Of a DNA stretch of 10,341 nucleotides, positions 1 to 6,780 are shown one piece after another. Both the position numbers and the translations under genes were made by a program. This stretch comes from Deltaproteobacteria bacterium. Lineage in GTDB: Bacteria; Desulfobacterota; Desulfobacteria; Desulfobacterales; C00003060. The first letter of the stretch is position 1. Every line of letters begins with the position of its first letter. The stretch lies in assembly GCA_019309245.1 (NCBI GenBank), contig JAFDGP010000061.1, forward strand, positions 1 to 10,341, in the 5' to 3' direction. A model generated the notes under the pieces. It was not told where the DNA came from. It made no database searches and saw only the letters and a program-made list of their open reading frames with translations.

Positions 1-520
1 AAATGCATTTGTAGACGATATGCATTTTCTTCAAAGTCCCATGTGCTTACAAATCCCATTCTGCGTGCCAAAGCCAAAGCATGCGTGTTTTCAGCCAAAC
101 AGTTTCCCCAGACCATCACAACCCCCCGTTTTTGGGCAAGCGCAAGGCCATGTCTAAACAGCTCGGCTCCGATCCCTTTGCCCTGCCAAGCATCCGCAAT
201 CACCATCGCAAATTCACCGGTCTTTCCCCTCTGGTCGCACATGATGCTGAATAAGCCCAATGCTCTTTCCCGGTCATTGACCCTGTGTGTTGCAACCAAT
301 GAGACATCACCAGGGTTTTCGACAGAGACCAGTTTTTTCAAGACCTCTTCAGGCAGGGTACCCAACGTCCCAAAGAATCTTAATCGTATAGTCCTGGGCG
401 ACAGCATTTTGAACAGCCCCCCAAAAGTGGAACGTCTTTGGTTTCAAGAGAACGGATCAAAATCATCAGACCCGCTTTCGTACGAACCGAATTTGCATAT
501 GGAGCTCCAGGATTTTTCAT
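1..520 (-). pseudogene. GNAT acetyltransferase domain, frameshifted, C-terminus beyond left edge
   Basis: Read on the minus strand, positions 419 to 1 give an uninterrupted GNAT N-acetyltransferase domain. It opens with LSPRTIRLRFFGTLG, runs through an EFAMVIADAWQGKGIGAELF segment, where WQGKGIG is the acetyl-CoA pyrophosphate-binding loop, and ends with ENTHALALARRMGF. This is the Pat/YfiQ-like GNAT type, often fused C-terminal to an NDP-forming acyl-CoA synthetase and acting as a protein lysine acetyltransferase. The expected preceding strand, GLMILIRSLETKDVPLL, lies in a different frame (about 418-490) and joins at a run of six G on the coding strand; one extra G would restore the frame. 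Further upstream the frame holding GLMILIRS meets a stop, while an ATG at 518-520 opens yet another frame with a PGAPYANS-like stretch, so a second break is possible. No upstream synthetase domain is present. The frameshift may be real decay or a homopolymer sequencing error. The family call is firm; the substrate is unknown. Confidence 0.75.
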
Positions 521-1153
521 TTGACTCAAGCTGGGATCTCTATGAGTAGCCAACCATTAGTGTCTTCCTGTTGCAATAGTTCAGCGTGACGAACAGACCG
601 TGAAGAATGAATTGTTAAAGAGAGAGCAAAGGGCGCGCCAATAACATGAGAAGGAGAACAAATCAATTAACTAATTGAAATTTACAGCTATTATTCCATA
701 CCGGCCCACTGTCTGAGTTTCTTCCAAGTTCGGACGATATGTTAGATTCCTTTACGAATCGTAAAATCATGCAAAGGTCTCCAACCCATAAAAGATTCAA
801 GGGTGAGGCGAACATGCCATCCGCGTCCATGTCCGCCTCTTGAGATGAAGAAAGGAGGGACGTTTCAAGTTCTAATAACATATATCCCAACTATCGATAT
901 GGCAAATAGATAATTCGGATATTAAAGGGCGCCGTTGATTGAATAGATCTATGAAAAAGCCGAACCGGCGTCTTTCCGGCCCCCAAATCCACCGCAAAAA
1001 AAACGAAGATGGGATCCTTTTTCCGCGATTGCAGCGTGTTAACCGAAAAGTGCTCATTGAAACCTTTCACCTGGCTTAAGCGTAGGCAGATCCATTTTTA
1101 TCTTCGTTTTTTTGGCCCTTCGGGGATGCCGATTTTACCGGATCTGCTTTGTT

Positions 1154-1194
1154 GGTGGGCGCTTGAAGTGCAACAGTACGTCGGCGCGCCCACC
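1154..1194. repeat. Perfect 9-bp inverted repeat with 23-nt loop
   Basis: GGTGGGCGC at 1154-1162 is exactly complementary to GCGCCCACC at 1186-1194, separated by 23 bases. The stem is seven-ninths G/C, so a stable hairpin is expected in RNA or extruded DNA. No T-run follows, so it is not a classical intrinsic terminator. It lies in the non-coding gap about 170-210 bases before the EI24 gene. It could be part of a structured RNA, a binding site or a copy of an intergenic repeat; the sequence does not say which. Confidence 0.5.
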
Positions 1195-1249
1195 GCCTCG
1201 CATCTTAAGGCAAACTCGGCAACCGGTGGATTTGGGCGTCTCCATTTGG

Positions 1250-1278
1250 TTGGCTTTCTTTCCGCAGCATGGTATAAG
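1250..1278 (+). promoter_or_regulatory. Candidate sigma70-type promoter for the EI24-RNase D cluster
   Basis: TTGGCT at 1250-1255 (four of six matches to TTGACA) is followed after exactly 17 bases by TATAAG at 1273-1278 (five of six matches to TATAAT). Transcription would begin near 1285, leaving a leader of about 80 bases before the ATG at 1365. It is the best-placed promoter-like pair I found upstream of the three coupled genes. Promoter calls by eye are unreliable, hence the low confidence. Confidence 0.3.
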
Positions 1279-1364
1279 ACGAATTTATGTAGTGAATTTA
1301 CGGTGTTTTACCCTGCCGGGAGAATATTAAGGTTTCCGGGCGGGGCCTGCATAGAGACAACGCC

Positions 1365-2102
1365 ATGCTTGAAGCGATCAAGGGTTTTTCCGAAGGTCCC
1401 GGATATCATCTAAAGGGCGTGCGATTCGGGTTTCAACATCCCGGATTCCTCGCACTGGCCCTGCTGCCGTTTTTGTGCACCCTGGCGTTTTATGTCACAG
1501 GATTCCTCGTTTTTGCGGCCCATCTCAAGGGGATCCTGACTTCCTTCTGGCATGTTCCGGCGGACCAATCCTCCAGATGGCTGGCATGGTTGTACTGGGC
1601 ATACACGCATCTTATCCGTTATATTCTTTATCTGATTTTGCTGGCCGTGATGTTTTATACCTTTATCATTGTCTCCAATATTGTAGCATCGCCTCTGTAC
1701 GATCGGATCAGCGAAAAATATGAAAACGCCTTTTACAGCGAAAGGCTGTCGTTATCCACTTATCAAGGAAGGAATATTTTTTTCATCATCAAAGAAGAGA
1801 TCAAAAAAGCGGCGTTCATGCTTGTGATCCCCTTGGTGGTTCTCTTTATTCCGATCATTGGTGGTTTTCTTTCTCTGGTGGTTGCAGCAGCATTTGTTGC
1901 CTGGGATTATGTTGATTTTTCTCTGGCCAGGGACTATCCCCTCTTACGGGACCGCCTTAAGGCGCTGTGGAAACATAAGCTCCGTCTGATTGGGTTCGGC
2001 TGGCCGTTGCTGGTTCCGGTGCTGGGCCTTGCGATATTGCCCTTTGCCATTTTTGGTTCAACAAAACTCTACTATGAACAGATCAAATACCCGGACACAT
2101 GA
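1365..2102 (+). CDS. EI24/CysZ-family integral membrane protein
   Basis: This 245-residue inner-membrane protein fits the EI24 (etoposide-induced 2.4)/CysZ family. Hydrophobic segments lie near residues 28-52, 85-110, 150-180 and 206-232. Two family signatures are visible: the SPLYDRISEKYE stretch directly after the second helix (residues 109-120), and the C-terminal block where DYPLLRDRL leads into a Trp/Pro-containing helix ending in FAIFGSTKLYYE. The length is normal for the family. CysZ proteins mediate sulfate uptake in some bacteria, but most EI24-domain proteins outside enterobacteria are uncharacterised, and no cysteine-biosynthesis gene is nearby, so sulfate transport is only a possibility. 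The ATG at 1365 has a weak GAGA purine stretch about nine bases upstream. The stop TGA overlaps the start of the ribonuclease D gene (ATGA at 2099-2102), which implies co-transcription and translational coupling. Confidence 0.85.
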   Translation: MLEAIKGFSEGPGYHLKGVRFGFQHPGFLALALLPFLCTLAFYVTGFLVFAAHLKGILTSFWHVPADQSSRWLAWLYWAYTHLIRYILYLILLAVMFYTFIIVSNIVASPLYDRISEKYENAFYSERLSLSTYQGRNIFFIIKEEIKKAAFMLVIPLVVLFIPIIGGFLSLVVAAAFVAWDYVDFSLARDYPLLRDRLKALWKHKLRLIGFGWPLLVPVLGLAILPFAIFGSTKLYYEQIKYPDT

Positions 2103-3340
2103 CCGTATCATTTGAATTCATCCAAACCATTTCCGACCTCAAGGCCCTGGGTTCACGTCTGAGAAAAGAGGACACCCTGGCCGTGGATATCGAGGCCGAC
2201 TCTTTGCACCACTATATCACCAAGGTCTGCCTCGTGCAGATTTCGACAGCGGGGCAGACCTTTATCATCGACCCGCTGGCCACAGAAACGCTTGCGCCGA
2301 TTTTACCCCTGTTTACAAGTGAAAAAATCAGAAAAATACTGCATGGCGCAGATTATGATCTGCGCTCTCTTTACCGGGATTACGGCACCAGTATTACCAA
2401 CGTCTTCGACACGATGGTGGCGTCGCAGTTTCTTGGAGAAAAAGAACCCGGTCTTGCAGCCGTTTTAAACAAACGCTTCGGTATTATGTTGAACAAGAAA
2501 TACCAGAGAGCGAACTGGTCAAAAAGGCCGCTTTCAGAGGCGATGCTGACGTATGCTGCACACGATACGGCCCATCTGATCCCCCTTTACCGGGCATTGC
2601 AAAAGGATCTACTCGAAAAAGGGCGCCTGGAATGGGTTGAAGAAGAATGTAACCGCATGAGCATTGAATGCGCCAAGGCAAACAATTCCCACTGGGCCTG
2701 CAGCCACCCAAATCAAACCTCTACGCGCCGCCATTGCCAAAACGTGTTGAAACGCGAGCCGTTATTTAAACGGTTCAAAGGTGCTGGCGCTATGTCACCC
2801 AGGGACCTGGCTGTTCTGGAAAAATTATTGAGGTTCCGGGAAAAATGCGCCATGAAGCAGGACAGGCCTCCTTTCAAAGTTTTCGGAAACCGCTTAATCA
2901 AAGAACTTGTCCAGGCCAAGCCCATGGACCTTGACGCTATTAAGAAGATCCCGGGCCTGCCTGGCGATTTCATGCGGCGCTATGCGAAAGGCTCTCTCGC
3001 CGCCATAAAAAGCGCGGCCGAGTTGCCTGAACACCGCTTGCCTGTATACCCGAAAACTCCGCGTCCTAAGAGAAATCCCGAAAAGCAGGCACGCATCAAG
3101 CGCCTGAGGATCTGGCGTGATTCCAAGGCGAAGGCCCTGGACCTGCCGCCGGGTTTGCTTTGCAACAACGCCCTGCTTGAAGCCCTGGCGGAATGCAAGC
3201 CCGGGAATCCGGAAAGTTTAAAACAGGTCCCTGGGATCCGCTGCTGGCAAAAAAAAGTGCTTGGACGGGAAATCATAGGAGTCATGCACGGAATGGAAAA
3301 TCACATCAAGCATAAGACTGGAGAGGAGAATATCTCATGA
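2099..3340 (+). CDS. rnd: Ribonuclease D (DEDDy 3'-5' exoribonuclease with two HRDC domains)
   Basis: This 413-residue protein has the RNase D architecture. The exonuclease domain covers about residues 5-180. All four DEDDy residues are visible: D30 and E32 in VDIEAD, D87 in HGADYDL, and Y152/D156 in YAAHD. A first HRDC domain follows (about 231-310, with DRPPFKVFGN) and a second, more divergent one (about 328-400). RNase D trims 3' ends of tRNA precursors and other stable RNAs, using two metal ions, in the cytoplasm. Residues about 194-221 form a His/Cys/Arg-containing linker between the exonuclease and the first HRDC that seems longer than usual. The start overlaps the preceding stop as ATGA, with no strong ribosome binding site of its own, so translation is probably coupled. 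The stop overlaps the next small gene in the same way. The family call is firm; the RNA substrate in this organism is inferred. Confidence 0.93.
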   Translation: MTVSFEFIQTISDLKALGSRLRKEDTLAVDIEADSLHHYITKVCLVQISTAGQTFIIDPLATETLAPILPLFTSEKIRKILHGADYDLRSLYRDYGTSITNVFDTMVASQFLGEKEPGLAAVLNKRFGIMLNKKYQRANWSKRPLSEAMLTYAAHDTAHLIPLYRALQKDLLEKGRLEWVEEECNRMSIECAKANNSHWACSHPNQTSTRRHCQNVLKREPLFKRFKGAGAMSPRDLAVLEKLLRFREKCAMKQDRPPFKVFGNRLIKELVQAKPMDLDAIKKIPGLPGDFMRRYAKGSLAAIKSAAELPEHRLPVYPKTPRPKRNPEKQARIKRLRIWRDSKAKALDLPPGLLCNNALLEALAECKPGNPESLKQVPGIRCWQKKVLGREIIGVMHGMENHIKHKTGEENIS

Positions 3341-3519
3341 AAATCAGCATTGAAAAAGAGTTGGTTGAATTCAAGCCTGAAAACCAAAATGAGACTGACA
3401 TGATGGAGGTCCTCTGGAAGCTCATGGTGGATTGCGTCCGGTTTAACAAAAAACTGGTTCCCGTGGGCGAATACATCCCGCAAAAGAAAAACCTGGCGCG
3501 GTTCGTGGTGGAGAATTAG
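3337..3519 (+). CDS. Conserved-looking 60-aa small protein coupled to RNase D
   Basis: This 60-residue soluble, acidic-to-neutral protein begins MKISIEKELVEF and carries a central LWKLMVDCVRFNKKLVPVGEYIP stretch. It has no transmembrane segment, signal peptide or cysteine cluster (a single Cys). A strong purine-rich ribosome binding site (GGAGAGGAG) lies about eight bases before the ATG, and the start overlaps the RNase D stop as ATGA, so this is very likely a real gene in the same operon. I recall similar short proteins in sulfate-reducing Desulfobacterota but know of no function, and I cannot verify that here. Its position suggests a link with RNase D or the EI24 protein, which is inference only. 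Confidence 0.75.
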   Translation: MKISIEKELVEFKPENQNETDMMEVLWKLMVDCVRFNKKLVPVGEYIPQKKNLARFVVEN

Positions 3520-3618
3520 CCTTCTTAAGAAACTCAACTCAAATTGCAGCTCATGCATTGAGAACAATACGTGTTTTTTGCGGCAATACTTTAATGGTGA
3601 CAACGGAGGTTGCCGACG

Positions 3619-4047
3619 ATGGATGATTCCCTCAAACAGGCCCTTATTCGAAAAGTAAGAGAAGAACCCTTTGCCCGAAAGCTGAGCCTCGAACTGGTTG
3701 ACCTCAATGATGGGTATTCCGTAGTGGAGATGACGTTTACCAAGGACGTCGAAAATATTTTCGGCATGGCCCACGGTGGCGCCATCTTTGGATTGATTGA
3801 CGAGGCCTTTGAGACCGCAGCCAATTCCCACGGCACGGTCGCGGTCGCCCTGAACATGAATATCACATACACGGCCGCCCCGGCGCCGGGTTCGAGGCTT
3901 CGGGCCACGGCCCGGGAACTCAACCTTACACCCCGAACAGCCGCGTATGACATCAAGGTGACCGACGATAACAACACCCTGGTTGCGGTATGTCAGGCCC
4001 TTGTCTATCGAAAAAAGACGCCGCTGCCGTTTCTGGAAAAACAATAA
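3619..4047 (+). CDS. PaaI-family hotdog-fold thioesterase
   Basis: This 142-residue protein matches the single-hotdog PaaI/acyl-CoA thioesterase family in length and motif. The signature HGGAIFGLIDEAF sits at residues 52-64: H52-G53-G54 caps the substrate, and D61 is at the position of the catalytic acid in PaaI-type enzymes. The following MNITYTAAPAPGSRLRATA block is the central hotdog strand and loop. Such enzymes hydrolyse acyl-CoA thioesters, often aryl-acyl-CoA, as cytosolic tetramers; the substrate here is unknown. I chose the ATG at 3619 because GGAGG at 3605-3609 lies nine bases upstream. An in-frame TTG at 3610 abuts that site and is unlikely to be used. A gap of about 100 bases separates it from the preceding operon, so it may have its own promoter. 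It could help recycle CoA in aromatic or fatty-acid degradation, but nothing nearby confirms this. Confidence 0.9.
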   Translation: MDDSLKQALIRKVREEPFARKLSLELVDLNDGYSVVEMTFTKDVENIFGMAHGGAIFGLIDEAFETAANSHGTVAVALNMNITYTAAPAPGSRLRATARELNLTPRTAAYDIKVTDDNNTLVAVCQALVYRKKTPLPFLEKQ

Positions 4048-4177
4048 AATAGAGCCCTGGTGCACCCGGCAGGCCCAAAACCGCGGAAAGGCCTGGGGGG
4101 CCTGGATCACCCTTGAAATAAGCCCCAACTCCTTACGCTGCAACGTTAGCATCAACTCAGCTTGACGGCAGCCGAAC

Positions 4178-5509
4178 ATGCAAACCAAGGCCTTCGCAAA
4201 ATGGACCATGATCGCCGGAGCGACGATCGTGGTCGTCACCTTGTGGGGTGCGACTCACTTCGTGCCGCCTTTTTACACACACACATATCCATTCGCTTGG
4301 TACGGACTCATTTTCTTTTTGGACGGCCTGCTCTGGTCGCGATGGAACGAAGGATTCATATTCAAAAGGCCTGGGTCCTTTGCGACTTTGTTGTTCTGGT
4401 CTGCCGTATTCTGGTTTTATTTCGAACTGTGGAATCTCCGTCTTCAAAACTGGTACTATGCGGGTGTTTCTTCACAAGGCCTTTGGGCACACGCAGAAGC
4501 CTACATGGACTTTGCCACTGTGTTGCCCGGTATCTTTTTGGTCTACCGTTTGCTGTGTCGCCTGAAGATCCCTCATCAAGTGCAAACGTCAATCAGACTC
4601 TCCAAACAGGCCCGTGCCTGGTTTTTCCCGGCCGGTGTGGCGATGATTTTTTTGCCGGCAGCCTTTCCGGACATCTTCTTTCCAATGGTGTGGGGATGTT
4701 TGATCTTTTTGTTGGAGCCTTTCTGTGCCAAATTTGGCGCCCCGTCATTGGTCCGGAATGCCGAACAAGGCCACTGGACCACCTTTGTACGCCTGCTTCT
4801 GGCCGGGTTGATTTGCGGCGGATATTGGGAGTTCTGGAATCACCTGTCGCTCGAAAAATGGGTGTATACCGTGCCGTTTTTTTCACAGGGGAAACTTTTT
4901 GAAATGCCCTATCCCGGATTTCTGGGATTCCCGCCTTTTGCCGTAGAGTGCTTTGTCATGGCCAATGCCGTCTTCCTTGTACGCGGGAAAAGACATTGGA
5001 CTCCGAACACGCCGGGCATCGGCCACCTTGAATCGTTTCCGCGCCTCGCCTATGTAGCCATGATGGTGGCCGGCGTTCTCTTAAGCGAAATCTCTTATTC
5101 CCAGATGAAAAAAAACACAGTGGACAGCCACGCACAGGATATTTACAGCATGCTTGAAGATATTAGTGCCGCCGATGCCCGACGCCTGGCTGAAACAGGT
5201 TGGCATTACCCTGCGCAAATTCTAATCGCGTGGGACAGGTCCTGTCTCCTTATCGCCCAACCCTTCCGGGTCGCCGTCAAAAACCGCCTCGAACTTGCCA
5301 GCCTTCTTCAGATGGGAGCAAAAAACGCACGGCTTCTGGAAAAGGCCGGGGTCGGCTCACGCGAAACATTGGCCCGCCAGGACCCAGGACAATTGTTTGC
5401 TGTATTGACTGCAATCAACACCGCCGAGCAGATCCGAAAATCTCCGTTGCTCAAACGCCGGATCAAGGCCTGGATCTATGGCGCACGTCGTACATCGACC
5501 CTTTATTAG
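4178..5509 (+). CDS. Duplicated polytopic membrane protein with helix-hairpin-helix-like C-terminus
   Basis: This 443-residue protein has about eight or nine membrane helices in residues 10-305, then a soluble tail. The membrane part looks like an internal duplication. Residues about 38-95 (FAWYGLIFFLDG, then FELWN and NWYYAG) parallel residues about 168-232 (MVWGCLIFLLEP, then WEFWN and KWVYTVP). Both halves end in an E-x-W-N-x5-6-W-x-Y motif; the second is followed by EMPYPGFLGFPPFAVE (242-257). The tail (about 318-437) has two weak helix-hairpin-helix-like units. The clearer one runs LLQMGAKNARLLEKAGVGSRETLARQDPGQL, resembling the DUF4332/HhH type. No known function is recognised. Conserved Trp, Glu and Asn in membrane helices could bind a ligand or pigment, but that is speculation. 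The ATG at 4178 has only a weak GGCAG upstream. It follows the thioesterase by 130 bases on the same strand. Confidence 0.85.
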   Translation: MQTKAFAKWTMIAGATIVVVTLWGATHFVPPFYTHTYPFAWYGLIFFLDGLLWSRWNEGFIFKRPGSFATLLFWSAVFWFYFELWNLRLQNWYYAGVSSQGLWAHAEAYMDFATVLPGIFLVYRLLCRLKIPHQVQTSIRLSKQARAWFFPAGVAMIFLPAAFPDIFFPMVWGCLIFLLEPFCAKFGAPSLVRNAEQGHWTTFVRLLLAGLICGGYWEFWNHLSLEKWVYTVPFFSQGKLFEMPYPGFLGFPPFAVECFVMANAVFLVRGKRHWTPNTPGIGHLESFPRLAYVAMMVAGVLLSEISYSQMKKNTVDSHAQDIYSMLEDISAADARRLAETGWHYPAQILIAWDRSCLLIAQPFRVAVKNRLELASLLQMGAKNARLLEKAGVGSRETLARQDPGQLFAVLTAINTAEQIRKSPLLKRRIKAWIYGARRTSTLY

Positions 5510-5670
5510 TGCACTTGTGAGACTTTTAAGAGCCGTTTCTGTCGCTTTCAGGGAAACAGCTGGGCGCTCAGCCGCTCGGCAGTCGGATTGTATAAAATTC
5601 TCTTATCCCGATGTGCGGATTTCCTTTCATGGTCCGAAAAGATCATTCCTCGTCGAGGTTGGGCGGGCCG
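5510..5670. other. Convergent intergenic region
   Basis: This spacer lies between the plus-strand membrane protein and the minus-strand receiver-TPR gene, where a bidirectional terminator would be expected. I found only weak dyads here, such as a GCTG...CAGC stem around 5560-5574 and CCTCG-CGAGG near 5648-5658. None has a U-run, so termination may be factor-dependent. No reading frame with homology is seen. Confidence 0.4.
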
Positions 5671-6681
5671 TCACACGCGTCCCAGTTCAACGGCGTCCAG
5701 CGCTTCTCGTGCCTCCTTGAAATCGGGTTGCAGCTTTAGAGCATGCCTGAAACACGATTCAGCCTTGTCGGGCTTTCCCATGTCAATATGCACCCGACCG
5801 ATATTATAAAAAATATGAGGAGCATCCGGATGGATTTTTAGAGCTTTCTGATAGTGTTGTAAGGCGGTAGCCAGGTCTCCTCGCTTGCGGTAGAGCACAC
5901 CAAGGCTGTTATACACGTTGACGGTGTCCGGTTGAAGCTCCAGGATTTCGTTCAGGATTTCCTCGGCGTGTTCGTCTTTCTCACTGCTCATATAAATCTG
6001 AGCGGCCTGGTGGAGGCACTCTTCCGCCTTGTCGGGCTTTCCCAGTTCCTTATACGCCCGGCCCATGGCCTCGTAGGCCCGGGCAAAAAGTCGGTCAAGC
6101 TGTGTGGCCCGCCTGAAAGCCTCGATTCCTTCCTGATACAACCCTTGTGAGGTCTTGATATACCCGATGTTATAGTACACCTCTGCGCTTTCACCCTCTT
6201 GAAGCATTCTTTCAAAGACCGACAAGGCCTCTTGATAGTCCCCCCCTTCCAACAAGGCTATCCCCTTTTCCAAAGAAACTTGTTCTTCACTGGGTGCCTC
6301 GAGTCCCGCGATCTGCGCCAGCTCGGCCACCTTTTTCTTAATCGTATCCACTTCAAAAGGCGTTACCACAAGGCCACTGACCCCCGCACTGCCTGCCTCG
6401 ATCACCTTTGCCTTGGTCAATGCCGCATCCATGAGAAAAAACGGCAAGTCAACGAACCTGTCGTCATTGCGAATAATTTTCAGAAGTGCCAGACCGGTCA
6501 TTTCGGGCATGTCCCAGGCGGCAAAGATGCAATCAAACGCCTTAATTTTGAGCATGGCCCAGGCCTCACTCGCCGTGCCGGTTGTATGAATCTCCCGATA
6601 TCCGAGATACTTCAAAGTATCCCGGAGCTCCTGGATGGTGATAGAATTGTCGTCCACGATCAGAAAAGAGGTCTGTTTCAT
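5671..6681 (-). CDS. Degenerate receiver (REC) domain fused to TPR repeats
   Basis: This 336-residue protein has a CheY-like receiver domain (residues 1-125) followed by about five to six tetratricopeptide repeats (about 136-330), with consensus units such as VYNSLGVLYRKRGDLATALQHYQKAL. The receiver keeps the acidic pair D10-D11 (LIVDDN) and the overall pattern, but the phospho-acceptor position reads AAWDMPEMTG, with Ala55 where Asp is expected. The switch Thr/Ser position is Asp85 (FFLMDA), and the conserved Lys is Thr107 (VVTPF). It is therefore probably an aspartate-less receiver that works without phosphorylation, with the TPR array as a protein-binding scaffold. I chose the ATG at 6681 because the receiver fold starts immediately after it and GGAG lies seven bases upstream; a TTG at 6735 would add 18 residues. 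It follows the cyclase gene by 99 bases on the same strand, so shared transcription is plausible. There is no output DNA-binding or enzymatic domain. Confidence 0.9.
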   Translation of the reverse strand: MKQTSFLIVDDNSITIQELRDTLKYLGYREIHTTGTASEAWAMLKIKAFDCIFAAWDMPEMTGLALLKIIRNDDRFVDLPFFLMDAALTKAKVIEAGSAGVSGLVVTPFEVDTIKKKVAELAQIAGLEAPSEEQVSLEKGIALLEGGDYQEALSVFERMLQEGESAEVYYNIGYIKTSQGLYQEGIEAFRRATQLDRLFARAYEAMGRAYKELGKPDKAEECLHQAAQIYMSSEKDEHAEEILNEILELQPDTVNVYNSLGVLYRKRGDLATALQHYQKALKIHPDAPHIFYNIGRVHIDMGKPDKAESCFRHALKLQPDFKEAREALDAVELGRV

Positions 6682-6780
6682 ATCCCTGCTCCACCCTTTT
6701 TCCGGTCGTTCCGCCTTTCTTTCATCGATCCTCAAATATCATGTCTAATGCTGTTTGACGAGTTTAATCCATTGAAACCG

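Larger units (their letters stand above)
521..1364. other. Long non-coding gap upstream of the EI24/RNase D cluster
   Basis: About 840 bases hold no gene I can support. Several short open frames cross it. One is a 75-codon minus-strand frame with a TTG start (663-890). Another is a 42-residue, strongly basic plus-strand frame starting MKKPNRRL (951-1079), but it lacks a ribosome binding site. Overlapping plus-strand frames lie between 1009 and 1413. None shows a recognisable domain or good initiation context. The right part (about 1085-1330) contains a 9-bp perfect inverted repeat and a candidate promoter, listed separately. The gap may contain degraded coding sequence or an intergenic repeat; the window alone cannot decide. 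Confidence 0.5.

Noticed and set aside
43..549. Plus-strand 168-codon open frame
   Set aside because: It is the antisense shadow of the GNAT domain; the minus strand gives a recognisable acetyl-CoA-binding motif while this frame has no homology or start context.
663..1057. Two minus-strand small frames (663-890 and 872-1057)
   Set aside because: The 663-890 frame needs a TTG start right after a stop; neither has a clear ribosome binding site or domain. They may be decayed sequence but cannot be supported as genes.
951..1079. 42-residue basic plus-strand peptide starting MKKPNRRL
   Set aside because: There is no ribosome binding site before the ATG and no recognised family; it is short enough to be chance. 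Mentioned in the gap entry only.
3610..3618. Upstream TTG start for the thioesterase
   Set aside because: The TTG directly abuts the GGAGG site, while the ATG at 3619 has ideal nine-base spacing.
4089..4103. AGGCC-TGGGG-GGCCT hairpin as terminator of the thioesterase gene
   Set aside because: The stem is only five base pairs and no T-run follows.
3301..4239. 312-codon minus-strand frame
   Set aside because: It runs opposite the small protein and the PaaI thioesterase, both of which have strong ribosome binding sites, and has no domain of its own.
5762..6044. 19-bp direct repeat (5762-5780 and 6026-6044)
   Set aside because: Both copies encode the GKPDKA turn of consecutive TPR units, so the repeat is explained by the protein repeats.
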